A DNA stretch of 64,000 nt from Renibacterium sp. (GCA_017419405.1 JAFOLH010000001.1:496001-560000), one strand, 5' to 3'. Shown: positions 24,949 through 34,999, counted from the stretch's first letter. Numbers and translations are program-made. Notes: a model not told the origin generated them from the sequence alone.

Positions 24949-25971
24949 CTAGTGCGAAATCAGCTGTACCGCGAGCAGGCCGAGCACCGCGACGAGCAAC
25001 CAGGAGAGCAGCGCCATGGCGACCGCGCGGAGTCCGGAACCGAGCAACTCGCGAACCCGGATCGCCGATCCGAGGCCGAACAGGGCCGCGCCCAGCGCGA
25101 TGTCCTGCAGCACCGAACCGGCGTCGCGCACTCCTTCGGGCAACCAGCCGGTGCTGCTCAAAGCGATCATCGCCAAAAAGCCGAGCACGAACAACGGCAC
25201 GATCGGAGGCAGGGCGCCGATCGCACCGGCGGGCCGTTTGCGCCGTTCCAACAGCGAAGCCGCGGCGACCATCGGCGCCAACAGGATCACCCGGGTCAGT
25301 TTGATCAGGATCGCCGCAGCCAAGGCGCCGGCGCCGGCGGTCTGCGCGGTCGCCACGACTTGGCCGACGTCGTGCACCGAAGCACCCACCCATTGCCCGA
25401 AATGCAGGGGAGTCAGGCCCAAGGGCACCATCAGCAGCGGCAGCACACCGATCGCCAAAGTTCCGCACAGCGTGACCAGGGCTACCGGGAGGACAGTATC
25501 GCGTTGTTTCGTGCCACGCACCGCGGCCATCGCACCGATCGCCGAGGCCCCGCAGATGGAGAAGCCGGTGGCGATCAACAAGGGGGCGTCGCCGGGCAGC
25601 CGGAAGATTTTGCCCAGCCCCCAGATCCCGGCGAAACTGAGCAGGACCACGCCGGCCACTATGGCCAGGGTCTGCCAACCCAGACCGAGCAGGTCGCTGA
25701 GCACCAGTTTGAGTCCGAGCAGGACGATCCCGACCCGCATCAGGTGTTTGCCGGCGGCATTCAGCCCGGGCCGGAGAACTCCGAAGACCGGTCGCGAAAT
25801 CCCCGGCAGATTCGCGGCCAGGATGCCCAACACCACTGCGATCGTCATGGCCGGAAGCACCGGCACCAGGGAATGCAGGGCGAGTGCTGCAGCTACCGCG
25901 ACCAGGCTGGCGAACAGTCCGGGGACCAGCGGGCGGGCGGCGGCCATGGCGGCGGAAGCTGAACGGGGCAC
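24949..25971 (-). CDS. YeiH/UPF0324 family membrane protein (putative sulfate exporter family)
   Basis: 340 residues with about ten helices. Conserved family segments are LGLKLVLSDLLGLG near residue 85, the paired helix break TGFSICGASAIGAMAAV near 135 and GASVHDVGQVVATAQ near 195. The family is named after putative sulfate or related anion export but is poorly characterised. It is divergent from the ATP-grasp gene, with 220 bases between starts. Confidence 0.85.
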   Translation of the reverse strand: MPRSASAAMAAARPLVPGLFASLVAVAAALALHSLVPVLPAMTIAVVLGILAANLPGISRPVFGVLRPGLNAAGKHLMRVGIVLLGLKLVLSDLLGLGWQTLAIVAGVVLLSFAGIWGLGKIFRLPGDAPLLIATGFSICGASAIGAMAAVRGTKQRDTVLPVALVTLCGTLAIGVLPLLMVPLGLTPLHFGQWVGASVHDVGQVVATAQTAGAGALAAAILIKLTRVILLAPMVAAASLLERRKRPAGAIGALPPIVPLFVLGFLAMIALSSTGWLPEGVRDAGSVLQDIALGAALFGLGSAIRVRELLGSGLRAVAMALLSWLLVAVLGLLAVQLISH

Positions 25972-26195
25972 TGTTCCACTCTAGTCACCCGGGACAGCGC
26001 GCCGGCCCGTTCGCGGTCACGCCGTGTTTCGGGAAACCGGCGCGTCGAGTAGCATGTGTCACTCCGGCGGAGGCGATGGCGGGTCATCGCGGAGGTGACC
26101 CAGCGACGTTGCGATGTCGGGGCGAATTGATCGGGGAGGCCGGAATGGAAAGTGTCGATGCGGAGCTGGCCGGCAAAAGGTGGCAAGGTAATCCC

Positions 26196-27749
26196 ATGTC
26201 AGCTGAGTTGTTCCAGGATTATGACGCAGGGATCGCGCGCAGCGGAGCCTACGACGAAATGTTCACTGCGCAACTGCAGCCGCGGGAATCCTACCGGCAG
26301 ATCGGTGCGGCCCTCGACGAGCTGACGCTCTCCGACGTCAGTGCCCGGGCCGATTCGATGGCCCGGACCTTCTTGGACCGCGGGGTGACCTTCGACTACG
26401 CCGGGGAGGAACGTCCGTTCCCGCTGGACATCGTGCCCCGGGTGATCGCTGCCGATGAATGGGCCGTCCTGGAACGCGGAGTAGCGCAACGGGTGCGCAC
26501 TCTGGAGGCCTTCCTGAACGACGTCTACGACAAGATGAACGTGGTCAACGACGGGATCGTGCCGCGGTCTCTGATCACCTCGAGTGCGCATTTCCACCGG
26601 CAGGTCTCGGGATTCACGCCGTCCGGCGGCGTCCGGGTGCACGTCTCCGGAATCGATGTGATCCGGGATCAGGCCGGCGTCTTCCGGGTGCTGGAAGACA
26701 ACGTCCGGGTGCCGAGCGGGGTTTCCTACGTGTTGGAGAACCGGCGGGCGATGGCCAAGGGTCTGCCTGAGGCCTTCGGCCAACAGCGGATCCGCCCGGT
26801 GGAGGAATACCCCCGGCGGCTGCTTTCCGCGCTGCGCAAAACCGCCCCGCAGGGCGTGGATGATCCGACCGTGGTGGTGCTGACCCCCGGAGTGTTCAAT
26901 TCCGCTTATTTCGAACACACCTTGTTGGCCGGACTGATGGGGGTGGAACTGGTCGAGGGCCGGGACTTGATCTGCCGCGGCAACCGGGTCTACATGCGGA
27001 CCACCGCGGGGGACCAGCGCGTCGATGTGATCTACAAACGGATCGACGACGAATTCCTGGACCCGCTGCAGTTCCGCTCCGATTCGATGCTCGGTTGCCC
27101 GGGGCTGGTCAATGCCGCCCGCGCCGGCGGGGTGACGATTGCGAACGCGGTGGGCAACGGCGTGGCGGATGACAAGCTGGTGTATTCCTACCTGCCGGAT
27201 CTGATCCGTTACTATCTGGGCGAAGAACCGGTCTTGGCCAATGTGGACACGTTCCGGCTCGAGGAGCCGGAAGCCCGGGAACAGGTGCTGGACCGGCTCG
27301 AAGAACTGGTGGTCAAGCCGGTGGACGGATCAGGTGGCAAGGGCCTGGTGATCGGCCCGGATGCGTCGAAGGCGGAGCTGGACGCCTTGCGGGCCCGGGT
27401 GCTGGCCGATCCACGCGGCTGGATTGCACAGCCGGTGCTGCAGCTGTCCACGGTGCCGACCCTGTCCGGCGACCGCTTCGGCCCCCGGCACGTCGATTTG
27501 CGTCCGTTCGCGGTGAACGACGGCGACGACGTCTGGGTGCTGCCGGGCGGATTGACCCGGGTGGCCTTGAAGGAAGGCTCCCTGATCGTCAACTCCTCGC
27601 AAGGCGGCGGCTCGAAGGACACTTGGGTACTGTCGGACTCGCCGGTGTTGCCCTTCGAACGGGTCGAGCGGCCATCGGTGACGATCCGGGAGCAGGTTTC
27701 GGTCTGGCCGATCGAATCGAACTGGCAGGATCGGCAGTCGGACCAATGA
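26196..27749 (+). CDS. Circularly permuted type 2 ATP-grasp protein (DUF404/DUF407)
   Basis: ATG 26196 (AAGGT upstream) gives 517 residues beginning MSAELFQDYDAG, where family similarity starts. An in-frame ATG at 26145 has a stronger GGGGAGG and would add 17 residues. Recognisable segments are FHRQVSGFTPSGGVRVHVSGID, VLEDNVRVPSGVSYVLENR near residue 170, VIYKRIDDEFLDP near 285, VKPVDGSGGKG near 375 and RHVDLRPFAV near 430. These proteins belong to the CP-ATP-grasp superfamily of predicted peptide or amide ligases. It is first in a three-gene set with alpha-E and transglutaminase-like proteins, a conserved bacterial cluster without a proven function. Confidence 0.87.
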   Translation: MSAELFQDYDAGIARSGAYDEMFTAQLQPRESYRQIGAALDELTLSDVSARADSMARTFLDRGVTFDYAGEERPFPLDIVPRVIAADEWAVLERGVAQRVRTLEAFLNDVYDKMNVVNDGIVPRSLITSSAHFHRQVSGFTPSGGVRVHVSGIDVIRDQAGVFRVLEDNVRVPSGVSYVLENRRAMAKGLPEAFGQQRIRPVEEYPRRLLSALRKTAPQGVDDPTVVVLTPGVFNSAYFEHTLLAGLMGVELVEGRDLICRGNRVYMRTTAGDQRVDVIYKRIDDEFLDPLQFRSDSMLGCPGLVNAARAGGVTIANAVGNGVADDKLVYSYLPDLIRYYLGEEPVLANVDTFRLEEPEAREQVLDRLEELVVKPVDGSGGKGLVIGPDASKAELDALRARVLADPRGWIAQPVLQLSTVPTLSGDRFGPRHVDLRPFAVNDGDDVWVLPGGLTRVALKEGSLIVNSSQGGGSKDTWVLSDSPVLPFERVERPSVTIREQVSVWPIESNWQDRQSDQ

Positions 27750-27782
27750 GGCTCCATCGATCGCACTACGGAAGGGGAATCC

Positions 27783-28709
27783 ATGCTCAGCCGGATTGCT
27801 GAATCATTGTTCTGGATCGGCCGGTACGTCGAGCGGGCCGACGGAACTGCCCGGATCCTCGACGTGCACTTGGAACGGCTCAACCATTTGCCGCTCGACG
27901 AGCAGCAAAGCGTGGCCCAGGAACTGCTCTCGGTCATGGGCGTGCGGGCATCCGGCGAGGATTTCGGTCTGAACGAACTGCTGCACGCGCTCGCCTATGA
28001 CCGGCAGAGTGCGACCTCGATTTCCGGATCGCTGGGCGCGGCCCGGGAGAATGCGCGGCGGGCCCGGGAAACGGTATCGTCGAGCCTCTGGGAAAGCCTC
28101 AACACGACGTATTACGGGCTCAATCAGCACCGCAAAGACGTGGTCGGCACTTATCGGTTCTGCAACTGGGTCCTGGAACGCACCGCGATGGTGCGCGGCC
28201 TGGCGGACACCACGGTCAGCCACGACGAGTCCTGGCAGTTCTTGGTTCTGGGGCGTTCCCTGGAGCGGGCGGATATGACTGCCCGGATGCTTTCCACCCG
28301 GGACGTGCTGTCGGCCGGGATGTCCTGGGTGAACATGTTGCGCTGCGCCGGAGCTTACGAGTCCTTCCTGCGCACCCGCAAGGCGGCGTTCAGCGACGAG
28401 CACGCCGCGGAATTCCTGTTGTTGGACCGGCTGTTCCCACGTTCCATCGTGTACGCCCTGCGCGATGCGGACGAATGTCTGACCACGCTCGACCCTTCGG
28501 CGCAACGCGTGGGTTTCATCAACGACGCCCGCCGGATCGTCGGCCAGGCTCGGACCTTCCTGGAGTTCCACCGGACCGACGATCTGATGAGCGAATTGCC
28601 CGAACACATGGAGCGGGTGCAGAAAGCGGTATCCCAAGCTTCGGATGCGATATCCCGGAAGTATTTCAATCAGGCGGCAGAGCTCGCCTGGGTGGGGGAG
28701 GTTTCATGA
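27783..28709 (+). CDS. Alpha-E domain protein (DUF403)
   Basis: 308 residues, predicted all-helical. The start MLSRIAESLFWIGRYVERADGTARILDVHL is the family signature, repeated in weaker form at FLVLGRSLERADMTARML near residue 155. It starts 33 bases after the ATP-grasp stop (GGAAGGGG ribosome-binding site) and overlaps the transglutaminase gene by ATGA. It always travels with those two genes; it is assumed to be a partner or scaffold of the ligase, not an enzyme with a known reaction. Confidence 0.9.
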   Translation: MLSRIAESLFWIGRYVERADGTARILDVHLERLNHLPLDEQQSVAQELLSVMGVRASGEDFGLNELLHALAYDRQSATSISGSLGAARENARRARETVSSSLWESLNTTYYGLNQHRKDVVGTYRFCNWVLERTAMVRGLADTTVSHDESWQFLVLGRSLERADMTARMLSTRDVLSAGMSWVNMLRCAGAYESFLRTRKAAFSDEHAAEFLLLDRLFPRSIVYALRDADECLTTLDPSAQRVGFINDARRIVGQARTFLEFHRTDDLMSELPEHMERVQKAVSQASDAISRKYFNQAAELAWVGEVS

Positions 28710-29557
28710 GCCGGTTGCGGATCGAGCACACCACACGCTACGAGTACCACAAGCGGGTGACGCTCTCCTACAACGAAGCGAGGATGACTCCGGTGACCGA
28801 TCCGCAGCAGGTGGTTTTGGAATCGGTGCTCAAAATCTCGCCGAGCTTCGCCGCGGTCAGCTCCTACCGCGACTACTGGGGCAGCCGGGTCACCGCTTTC
28901 GACATGCAGGCCCCGCACGAGCGGCTGGAGGTCACTGCGGCGAGTACCGTGGAGGTCTACCGGGCCGAGCGGGTGGCCAACGACGACGACGTGTTGAGCT
29001 GGGCGGAACTGCGCTCGCCGAAAACCGCCGAAGCGTTCAGCGACTGGCTGCCGCAGACGCCGCTGAGCACGCCGGGCAGCGACGTCGAGTCGTTGGTGCG
29101 CGAAGCAACCGCGGGACTGGACCCGAACCGTGCCGCGATGACCGTGTTCGAGTGGATGCGCAGCGAAATGGAATACGTCAAGGGGATCACCGGAGTGCAC
29201 ACCAGCGCCGCGGAAGCCTGGCTGGAACGCAAAGGAGTCTGCCAGGACCTGGCGCACGTGGGCATCGGAGCACTGCGTTCGCTCGGCATCCCGACGCGTT
29301 ATGTTTCGGGTTACATCCATCCCAAGGCGGACGCCGACATGGGCCAGATGGTCGCCGGCCAATCGCATGCCTGGCTGGAATGGTGGGACGGCGAATGGCG
29401 TTCCTGGGACCCGACCAACCACAAGCCGGCGGGCGATCTGCACGCTTCGGTGGCACGCGGCCGGGACTACCGGGACGTGCCGCCGCTGAAGGGAATTCTC
29501 TCCGGCGGCGGCGGATCGGTGCTGGATGTGCGGGTGGAGATCACCCAGCTGGTCTAG
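28706..29557 (+). CDS. Transglutaminase-like cysteine protease family protein
   Basis: ATG 28706 overlaps the alpha-E stop (ATGA) and follows GGGGGAGG; 283 residues. The N-terminal beta region (RIEHTTRYEYHKRVTLSYNEARM) is typical. The catalytic triad is complete: Cys in RKGVCQDLAHV near residue 175, His in GQSHAWLEWW near 218 and Asp in WDPTNH near 233. No signal peptide, so cytoplasmic. In this cluster it may cleave or transfer peptide bonds made by the ATP-grasp partner (prediction only). It converges with the LAATG surface protein, stops overlapping by 4 bases. Confidence 0.9.
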   Translation: MSRLRIEHTTRYEYHKRVTLSYNEARMTPVTDPQQVVLESVLKISPSFAAVSSYRDYWGSRVTAFDMQAPHERLEVTAASTVEVYRAERVANDDDVLSWAELRSPKTAEAFSDWLPQTPLSTPGSDVESLVREATAGLDPNRAAMTVFEWMRSEMEYVKGITGVHTSAAEAWLERKGVCQDLAHVGIGALRSLGIPTRYVSGYIHPKADADMGQMVAGQSHAWLEWWDGEWRSWDPTNHKPAGDLHASVARGRDYRDVPPLKGILSGGGGSVLDVRVEITQLV

Positions 29558-30747
29558 CGCTTCCGAGTCCGGGCCAGCGGCCGGTTGCGAACCGAGAACA
29601 CCGCTGCTGTGCCGAGCAGCACGAGCAATCCCGCGGCGGCCGGCAACGAATCGTTCGCCCCGGTCGCGGCAAGGCGGTCGGTGCCGGCCACGGGCTGCAG
29701 CTCTGCGGCCGCCCCGGCGGCCGGCTGCGCTGCCGGAGCGATCCGGTTGACAGCCGGAACCGCCTGGCCGGAATCGGCCGGCTGCCCGGGTTGACCGAGG
29801 TTCCCGGTGGTCTCCGGATCCGCGGTCACGGTGAGCGAGGCTTGCGCGTAGACCGCTCCGGAACGGAAGATGATGCCGGCTTCTCCGGGCACCAGGGTGT
29901 CTTTCAAGAGATAGCTGATTCGTCCCTGGTCGTCCGCCTGCACGGTGCTGATCATGGTTCCGGAATGATCGTAGAGGATCTCCACCGGCAGGTTCGCCGG
30001 GAAGCCCCGGCCGGAGATCTGGGTACCGGTGTCGGCCAGGGCCGACGTCGAAATGGTGCTCGGTTCGAAGGCCACCTGGGGCGCTGCGGGCACCTCGCCG
30101 GTCACGGTGAGCGTGGCGGTGGCGGTCTTGCCGGCCTCATCGGTGAAGGTCAGCGTGCGCTGGCCGGCAGCGACGCCGGCGAAGCGGAGCTGCTGGCTGA
30201 AGCCGCCCTGGCCGTCGGTCAGGAAGCCGCCGCCGTCCCGGCCCTCAAGTTTGGGCTCCACGATGCGGTAGTTGCTGAAGGCGCTTCCTTCAGCGCGCAC
30301 GCCGACGGCAGCCAGATCGGCGGAGCTGATGCTCGACGGCGTCAACACCACGGTCGGCACCGGATCCGGCGTCACGGTGAAACTGGCCGATGTGCTGATC
30401 GAGCCTGCGGCGAAGCTCAGCGTGTGCATGCCGGGCGCTACATTTTCGCGCGCATAGCCGAAGTCGAGCTTGCCCTGCCCATCGGTGACGGCCACGATGT
30501 CGGCCACGGCCACCCCGTCGAAGGCCGGGGTCAAGACCAGATTCGGCGCATAGTTCTCGCCGACCACATGGACGCCGTTGAAGCTCAACTGGTGCACGGT
30601 CAACGATGCCGGTACGGCCAGTGCGGTGGGCTGGCCGGCGGCCACGGCAGGGGGAGTGGAAAACCAGGCCATGGCCAAGACGAGCATTGCCGCCAGCAAG
30701 GCCGGCAGGTAGGCTTTGCGCGATGGCTGGGATACGGATTTCGTCAA
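29554..30747 (-). CDS. LAATG-anchored surface protein with Ig-like repeats
   Basis: TTG 30747, five bases after AAGGA, is favoured over GTG 30750; 397 residues. A signal peptide (KAYLPALLAAMLVLAMAWFSTPPAVAA) leads into three repeated beta-rich modules of about 95 residues, each with a motif like PSSISSADLAAVGVRAEG or PSTISTSALADTGTQISG. A Pro/Ala/Gln linker follows, then the sorting signal LAATGANDS, a hydrophobic stretch and RNRPLARTRKR. No enzymatic motif is present; it looks like an adhesin or structural wall protein. The same module type occurs in the tail of the hydrolase at 5296. Confidence 0.78.
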   Translation of the reverse strand: MTKSVSQPSRKAYLPALLAAMLVLAMAWFSTPPAVAAGQPTALAVPASLTVHQLSFNGVHVVGENYAPNLVLTPAFDGVAVADIVAVTDGQGKLDFGYARENVAPGMHTLSFAAGSISTSASFTVTPDPVPTVVLTPSSISSADLAAVGVRAEGSAFSNYRIVEPKLEGRDGGGFLTDGQGGFSQQLRFAGVAAGQRTLTFTDEAGKTATATLTVTGEVPAAPQVAFEPSTISTSALADTGTQISGRGFPANLPVEILYDHSGTMISTVQADDQGRISYLLKDTLVPGEAGIIFRSGAVYAQASLTVTADPETTGNLGQPGQPADSGQAVPAVNRIAPAAQPAAGAAAELQPVAGTDRLAATGANDSLPAAAGLLVLLGTAAVFSVRNRPLARTRKR

Positions 30748-30887
30748 CACGATCCTTCTTCCGAGAATTGGAACAATCGAATGATTAAACAAATCTCAGA
30801 AAGCGTAACCTATGAATCAGCTGAGCGCAGCCGGGTAGCCGGATTTTTTTCGACGGCTCGGCGGCCGCTGCCAGGATGTCCGGCGGT

Positions 30888-32390
30888 TCACCAGGGACTG
30901 GGCTTGAAATCCTTCAGGAAGCTGCCGTGCAGATCGGTACCGGCTTCGCCCATCACGATCGGGTCGTAGACCCGCGCTGCGCCGTCGACCAGATCCAGCG
31001 GGGCGTGGAATCCCTCTTCGGCAAGCCGGACCTTGGTGTAATGCGGCCGTTCGTCGGTGATCCACCCGGTGTCCACTGCGGACATCAGGATCCCGTCGGT
31101 ATCTAGCATCTCCTGCGAACTGGTCCGGGTCATCATGTTCAAAGCGGCCTTGGCCATATTCGTGTGCGGATGGCCGGGACCCTTGTACGCCCGGGAGAAC
31201 TGGCCTTCCATCGCGGAGACGTTCACGATGTACTTCCGACGCGCAGTGGAGCGGCGCATCGCCGGGCGGAGCCGAGAAACCAGGAGGAAAGGCGCGGTGA
31301 CGTTGCACAGTTGCACCTCCAGCATCTCCAACGGATCCACCTGGTCGACCACCTGGGTCCAGGAGTTGATCGTGGCCAGGTCCGGAACCAGGCCGCCGGC
31401 ATCGATCGCGGTGCCGGCTTCGATCCGGTCCAAGGTGGCCGAGCCGGTGGACAAAGCCAATGAGGTGATCGCATCGGCGGCGAGCACCGGATGTTCGTTG
31501 ACCGAGCTGGCCAGAGCGAGCGGATGCTTGTCATGGGCGTGGCCGAACGTGAGGATCCGGGGCATCTTTCCGGCCAGGTCGTCGGGCAACGGTTCGTTTT
31601 CCGCCTCGACCAGCGGCTGGTAGGCACCGGGGCTGCGCCGCACGGTCTGCGCGGCGTTGTTGATGATGATGTCGAGCGGGCCGGCTTCGTTGAGCGAATC
31701 GGTCAACGCCATCACCTGCGCCGGATCACGCAGGTCGATGCCGACGATCTCCAGCCGGTGCAGCCAATCCGCGGAATCCTCCATTGCGGCGAAGCGCCGC
31801 GCCGCGTCCTGCGGGAACCTGGTGGTGATCGTGGTGTGCGCGCCGTCGCGCAGCAGCCGCAACGCGATGTACATGCCGATTTTGGCCCGGCCGCCGGTGA
31901 GCAGGGCGCGCCGTCCGGTCAGATCGGTCCGGGCATCGCGCTTGGCGTGGTTGAAGGCCGCGCATTCCGGACAGAGCTGGTGGTAGAAATAGTCCACCTG
32001 GGTGTACGGCTGCTTGCAGATGTAGCACGGGCGCGGCCGGATCAAGGTGCCGGCGATCTCCCCGGTCGCCGAGGATTGCAGCTTGTTGCCCCGGGTCTCA
32101 TCGTCGATCCGGTCCGGTGCCGCTGTCGCGGTCAAGGCGATCACGGCTTGGTCTGCGGCGTTGACCGCATCCCGTTTGCTGGTGCGCCGGTAGCGCTTGA
32201 CCGCTTTGAACATCTTGCCGGTTGCCCGGCGTACCGCGACGTATCGCGGGTCTTCCTCATCCAGGAGATGCACCGCGCCGAGCACGCGCACCGCGGCTTC
32301 GATCTGTTCTGCGGTCAACTGTTCTGCGGCCAACTCGGCCGCAGCGGTTGCTTCGGCGTCGGAAACCGGGTCTTGCTCAGGATTGCTCAC
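30888..32390 (-). CDS. SDR-family protein fused to an N-terminal zinc ribbon
   Basis: 500 residues. The first 100 are helical and charged. A zinc ribbon follows, CYICKQPYTQVDYFYHQLCPEC near residues 122-143, then an SDR domain with TGGRAKIGMYIA near 167 and NNAAQT near 245. The catalytic region is VSAMEGQF then HTNMAK: the position of the catalytic Tyr, four before the Lys, is Thr. Insertions between 260 and 340 (DDLAGKMPRILTFGHAHDK) make it longer than ordinary SDRs. I recognise the architecture as a widespread but uncharacterised family. It is a single gene and the function is unknown. Confidence 0.8.
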   Translation of the reverse strand: MSNPEQDPVSDAEATAAAELAAEQLTAEQIEAAVRVLGAVHLLDEEDPRYVAVRRATGKMFKAVKRYRRTSKRDAVNAADQAVIALTATAAPDRIDDETRGNKLQSSATGEIAGTLIRPRPCYICKQPYTQVDYFYHQLCPECAAFNHAKRDARTDLTGRRALLTGGRAKIGMYIALRLLRDGAHTTITTRFPQDAARRFAAMEDSADWLHRLEIVGIDLRDPAQVMALTDSLNEAGPLDIIINNAAQTVRRSPGAYQPLVEAENEPLPDDLAGKMPRILTFGHAHDKHPLALASSVNEHPVLAADAITSLALSTGSATLDRIEAGTAIDAGGLVPDLATINSWTQVVDQVDPLEMLEVQLCNVTAPFLLVSRLRPAMRRSTARRKYIVNVSAMEGQFSRAYKGPGHPHTNMAKAALNMMTRTSSQEMLDTDGILMSAVDTGWITDERPHYTKVRLAEEGFHAPLDLVDGAARVYDPIVMGEAGTDLHGSFLKDFKPSPW

Positions 32391-32444
32391 CCAGCGATTT
32401 TACCGGGTTTTCCGGCGGCTCCGGTGCGGCGCCGGAGTTGCCGC

Positions 32445-33683
32445 TCAGGCCGGGATCTCCTGCCCCTTGGCCAGCACCGTGATTCCGGAGGGGGTGACCG
32501 TGAAGCCGCGCGCGGCGTCGAGTGCGGGGTCCACGCCGATGCTGGCTCCGGCCGGGACCCGGACGTTCTTGTCCAGGATCGCCCGATGCACCACCGCGCC
32601 CGGTCCGATCGAGACTTTGTCCATCAGCACCGAGTCAGTGACCGTGGCGCCGTCGGCGACGTAGACGTCGTGGCCGAGCACGCTGCCGGAGACCCGCCCC
32701 CCGGAAATCACCACGCCATTGGCCACGATCGAGTCTTCCGCGGTTCCGGCAGCGGTGTTGCTGCGGACCAGCTTTGCCGGCGGCGAGATCGATTGGCGGG
32801 TGTAGATCGGCCATTCGAGGTTGTACAAGTTGAACACCGGCAGCGGTGAAATCAGGTCCATCTGGGCTTCGTAGTACGAATCGATGGTCCCGACGTCGCG
32901 CCAGTAATACCGGTCGCGGCTGGTCGCACCGGGGATGTCATTGTGGTTGAAGTCGTAGACTCCGGCCTCGCCGCGGGCCACCAGGTACGGGATGATGTCG
33001 CCGCCCATATCGTGTTTGGTGTCGAGCTGTTCGGCATCGTGCCGCAGCGCTTCGAGCAAGGCATCGGTGTCGAAGACGTAATTGCCCATCGACGCCAGGA
33101 ACTGGCCGGGATCTTCGGCCAAGCCCGGAGTCTGCGCCGGTTTCTCCACGAAGGCGGCGATTTTCCCCGGGTCTGCCGGATCGGTTTCGATCACCCCGAA
33201 CGACGGTGCCAGTTCCAGTGGCTGCCGGACGCCGGCCACGGTCACCGAGTTTCCGGAGGCCAGGTGAGCTTCGACCATATCGGCGAAATCCATCCGGTAC
33301 ACATGGTCCGCGCCGACCACCACGACGATGTCCGGTTGGGCGTCATGGATCAGGTTGAGCGACTGGTAGATCGCATTGGCGCTGCCCAGGAACCAGCTTT
33401 TGCCGACCCGTTGCTGCGCCGGCACCGAGGCGATGTAATTGCCCAGCTGGGTGGACATCCGCCAGGTTTCCGAGATGTGCCGGTCGAGCGAATGCGATTT
33501 GTACTGGGTCAGCACCACGATCTGCCGATAGCCCGAGTTGACCAGATTGGACAGCGCGAAGTCGATCAGCCGGTAACCCCCGGCGAAGGGCACCGCGGGT
33601 TTCGCCCGATCCGCCGTCAACGGCATCAGCCGGTTTCCCTCGCCGCCAGCCAGCACGATAGCCAGAACTTTCGTTATCGCCAT
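32445..33683 (-). CDS. glgC: Glucose-1-phosphate adenylyltransferase GlgC
   Basis: 412 residues, normal length. The nucleotide-binding start [26 protein letters not shown] is complete. KPAQTPG near residue 150 and [17 protein letters not shown] near 270 mark the sugar-phosphate site, and a left-handed beta-helix ([20 protein letters not shown]) ends it. It makes ADP-glucose for glycogen. It is divergent from glgA across 110 bases, a common actinobacterial arrangement. Confidence 0.94.
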   Translation of the reverse strand: MAITKVLAIVLAGGEGNRLMPLTADRAKPAVPFAGGYRLIDFALSNLVNSGYRQIVVLTQYKSHSLDRHISETWRMSTQLGNYIASVPAQQRVGKSWFLGSANAIYQSLNLIHDAQPDIVVVVGADHVYRMDFADMVEAHLASGNSVTVAGVRQPLELAPSFGVIETDPADPGKIAAFVEKPAQTPGLAEDPGQFLASMGNYVFDTDALLEALRHDAEQLDTKHDMGGDIIPYLVARGEAGVYDFNHNDIPGATSRDRYYWRDVGTIDSYYEAQMDLISPLPVFNLYNLEWPIYTRQSISPPAKLVRSNTAAGTAEDSIVANGVVISGGRVSGSVLGHDVYVADGATVTDSVLMDKVSIGPGAVVHRAILDKNVRVPAGASIGVDPALDAARGFTVTPSGITVLAKGQEIPA

Positions 33684-33793
33684 GACAGATCCCCTTCGCC
33701 GTCGATATGGAGTTAATTCGGCTGGCCGCGGTGCGAGCCGGTTCCACGCCGAACACCTTCACACTAGAACACCCGGAGCCCATGCACTACCGT

Positions 33794-34999
33794 ATGAGCG
33801 TGCGCATCGATATTGTGACCAAAGAATTCCCGCCCGAGATATACGGCGGAGCCGGTGTGCACGTCGCCGAGCTGTCCCGGGTGCTCGCCGGCTCCGTGGA
33901 GTTGCAGGTGCACGCCTTCGGCGCGCCACGGGACGTCGAGTTCCACGGTGCTTCGGTGCACTCGTATCCGGTGCCGGAGGAATTGGCGGAGGCCAACCCG
34001 GCAGTCCAGACCCTGGGTGTGGATTTGGCGATGCTCTCCGGAATCGCCGGTGCGGATCTGGTGCACTCGCACACCTGGTATGCCAATCTGGCCGGGCATC
34101 TCGCGGCCATGCTGCACGGCATCCCGCATGTGCTCAGCGCGCATTCGCTGGAGCCGTTGCGGCCGTGGAAGGCAGAACAGCTCGGCGGGGGATATGCGGT
34201 GTCCAGCTGGGTGGAGCGGACGGCCTACGAGTCCGCGGCCGCGATCATCGCGGTGTCCGCCGGGATGCGCCGGGACATCCTCGAATGCTACCCGGGGGTC
34301 GACCCGGGCCGGGTCAAAGTGGTGCACAACGGCATCGACGTGGCGCGTTGGCAGCCTGCGGAAAACCCCGAAGCGGTCCGTGCCTTGGGCATCGATCCGG
34401 ATCGGCCCAGCGTGGTCTGGGTGGGCCGGGTGACCCGGCAGAAGGGAGTGCCGTACCTGCTCCGGGCTGCGGCTTTGCTGCCGGAACGGGTCCAGGTGGT
34501 GCTTTGCGCCGGAGCTGCCGATACCCCGGAACTCGCTGCGGAGGTGGCCGCCCTGATTGCCGAGCTCAAGTCGGCCAGGGGCGCAGACGGCGTGGTGCTG
34601 ATCGAACGGATGCTGCCTCGGGACGAATTGATCCAGGTGCTCTCCAGCGCCACGGTTTTCGCCTGCCCGTCGATTTACGAGCCCCTGGGCATCGTCAATT
34701 TGGAGGCGATGGCCTGTGGCGCGGCGGTGGTGGCCAGTGCCGTCGGCGGAATCCCGGAAGTGGTCGACGACGGTGTCACCGGCGTCCTGGTGCCGCTGGA
34801 ACAAGCGGCCGACGGCAGCGGCAAACCGCAGGACGCCGAGCAGTTCGTCCGCGATTTCGCCGCTGCGCTGACCTCGGTGCTGGAGGATCCGCAACGCGCC
34901 GAGGCGATGGGCCAGGCCGGGATCCGCCGGGTGCAAGAACACTTCTCCTGGGATTCGATCGCGGAACAGACGCTCGAGGTCTATCGCTCAGTTCTCTGA
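33794..34999 (+). CDS. glgA: Glycogen synthase / ADP-glucose:maltose-1-phosphate glycosyltransferase GlgA
   Basis: ATG 33794 gives 401 residues (MSVRIDIVTKEFPPEIYGGAGVHV); ATG 33782 is an alternative four codons upstream with a close GGAG. GT-B fold of family GT4. KEFPPEIYGGAG is the donor loop, HNGIDVARW near residue 178 and ACPSIYEPLGIVNLEAMACG near 290 hold the phosphate and ribose contacts. Actinobacterial enzymes of this type (GlgM-like) can make maltose-1-phosphate as well as extend glucan. It is divergent from glgC. The stop codon lies inside a 17-base tandem repeat. Confidence 0.88.
   Translation: MSVRIDIVTKEFPPEIYGGAGVHVAELSRVLAGSVELQVHAFGAPRDVEFHGASVHSYPVPEELAEANPAVQTLGVDLAMLSGIAGADLVHSHTWYANLAGHLAAMLHGIPHVLSAHSLEPLRPWKAEQLGGGYAVSSWVERTAYESAAAIIAVSAGMRRDILECYPGVDPGRVKVVHNGIDVARWQPAENPEAVRALGIDPDRPSVVWVGRVTRQKGVPYLLRAAALLPERVQVVLCAGAADTPELAAEVAALIAELKSARGADGVVLIERMLPRDELIQVLSSATVFACPSIYEPLGIVNLEAMACGAAVVASAVGGIPEVVDDGVTGVLVPLEQAADGSGKPQDAEQFVRDFAAALTSVLEDPQRAEAMGQAGIRRVQEHFSWDSIAEQTLEVYRSVL

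Noticed and set aside
30748..30887. CCGG-GTAG-CCGG followed by seven T residues near 30830-30850 as a terminator
   Set aside because: The orientation is plus, but both neighbouring genes are on the minus strand, and the stem is only four pairs.
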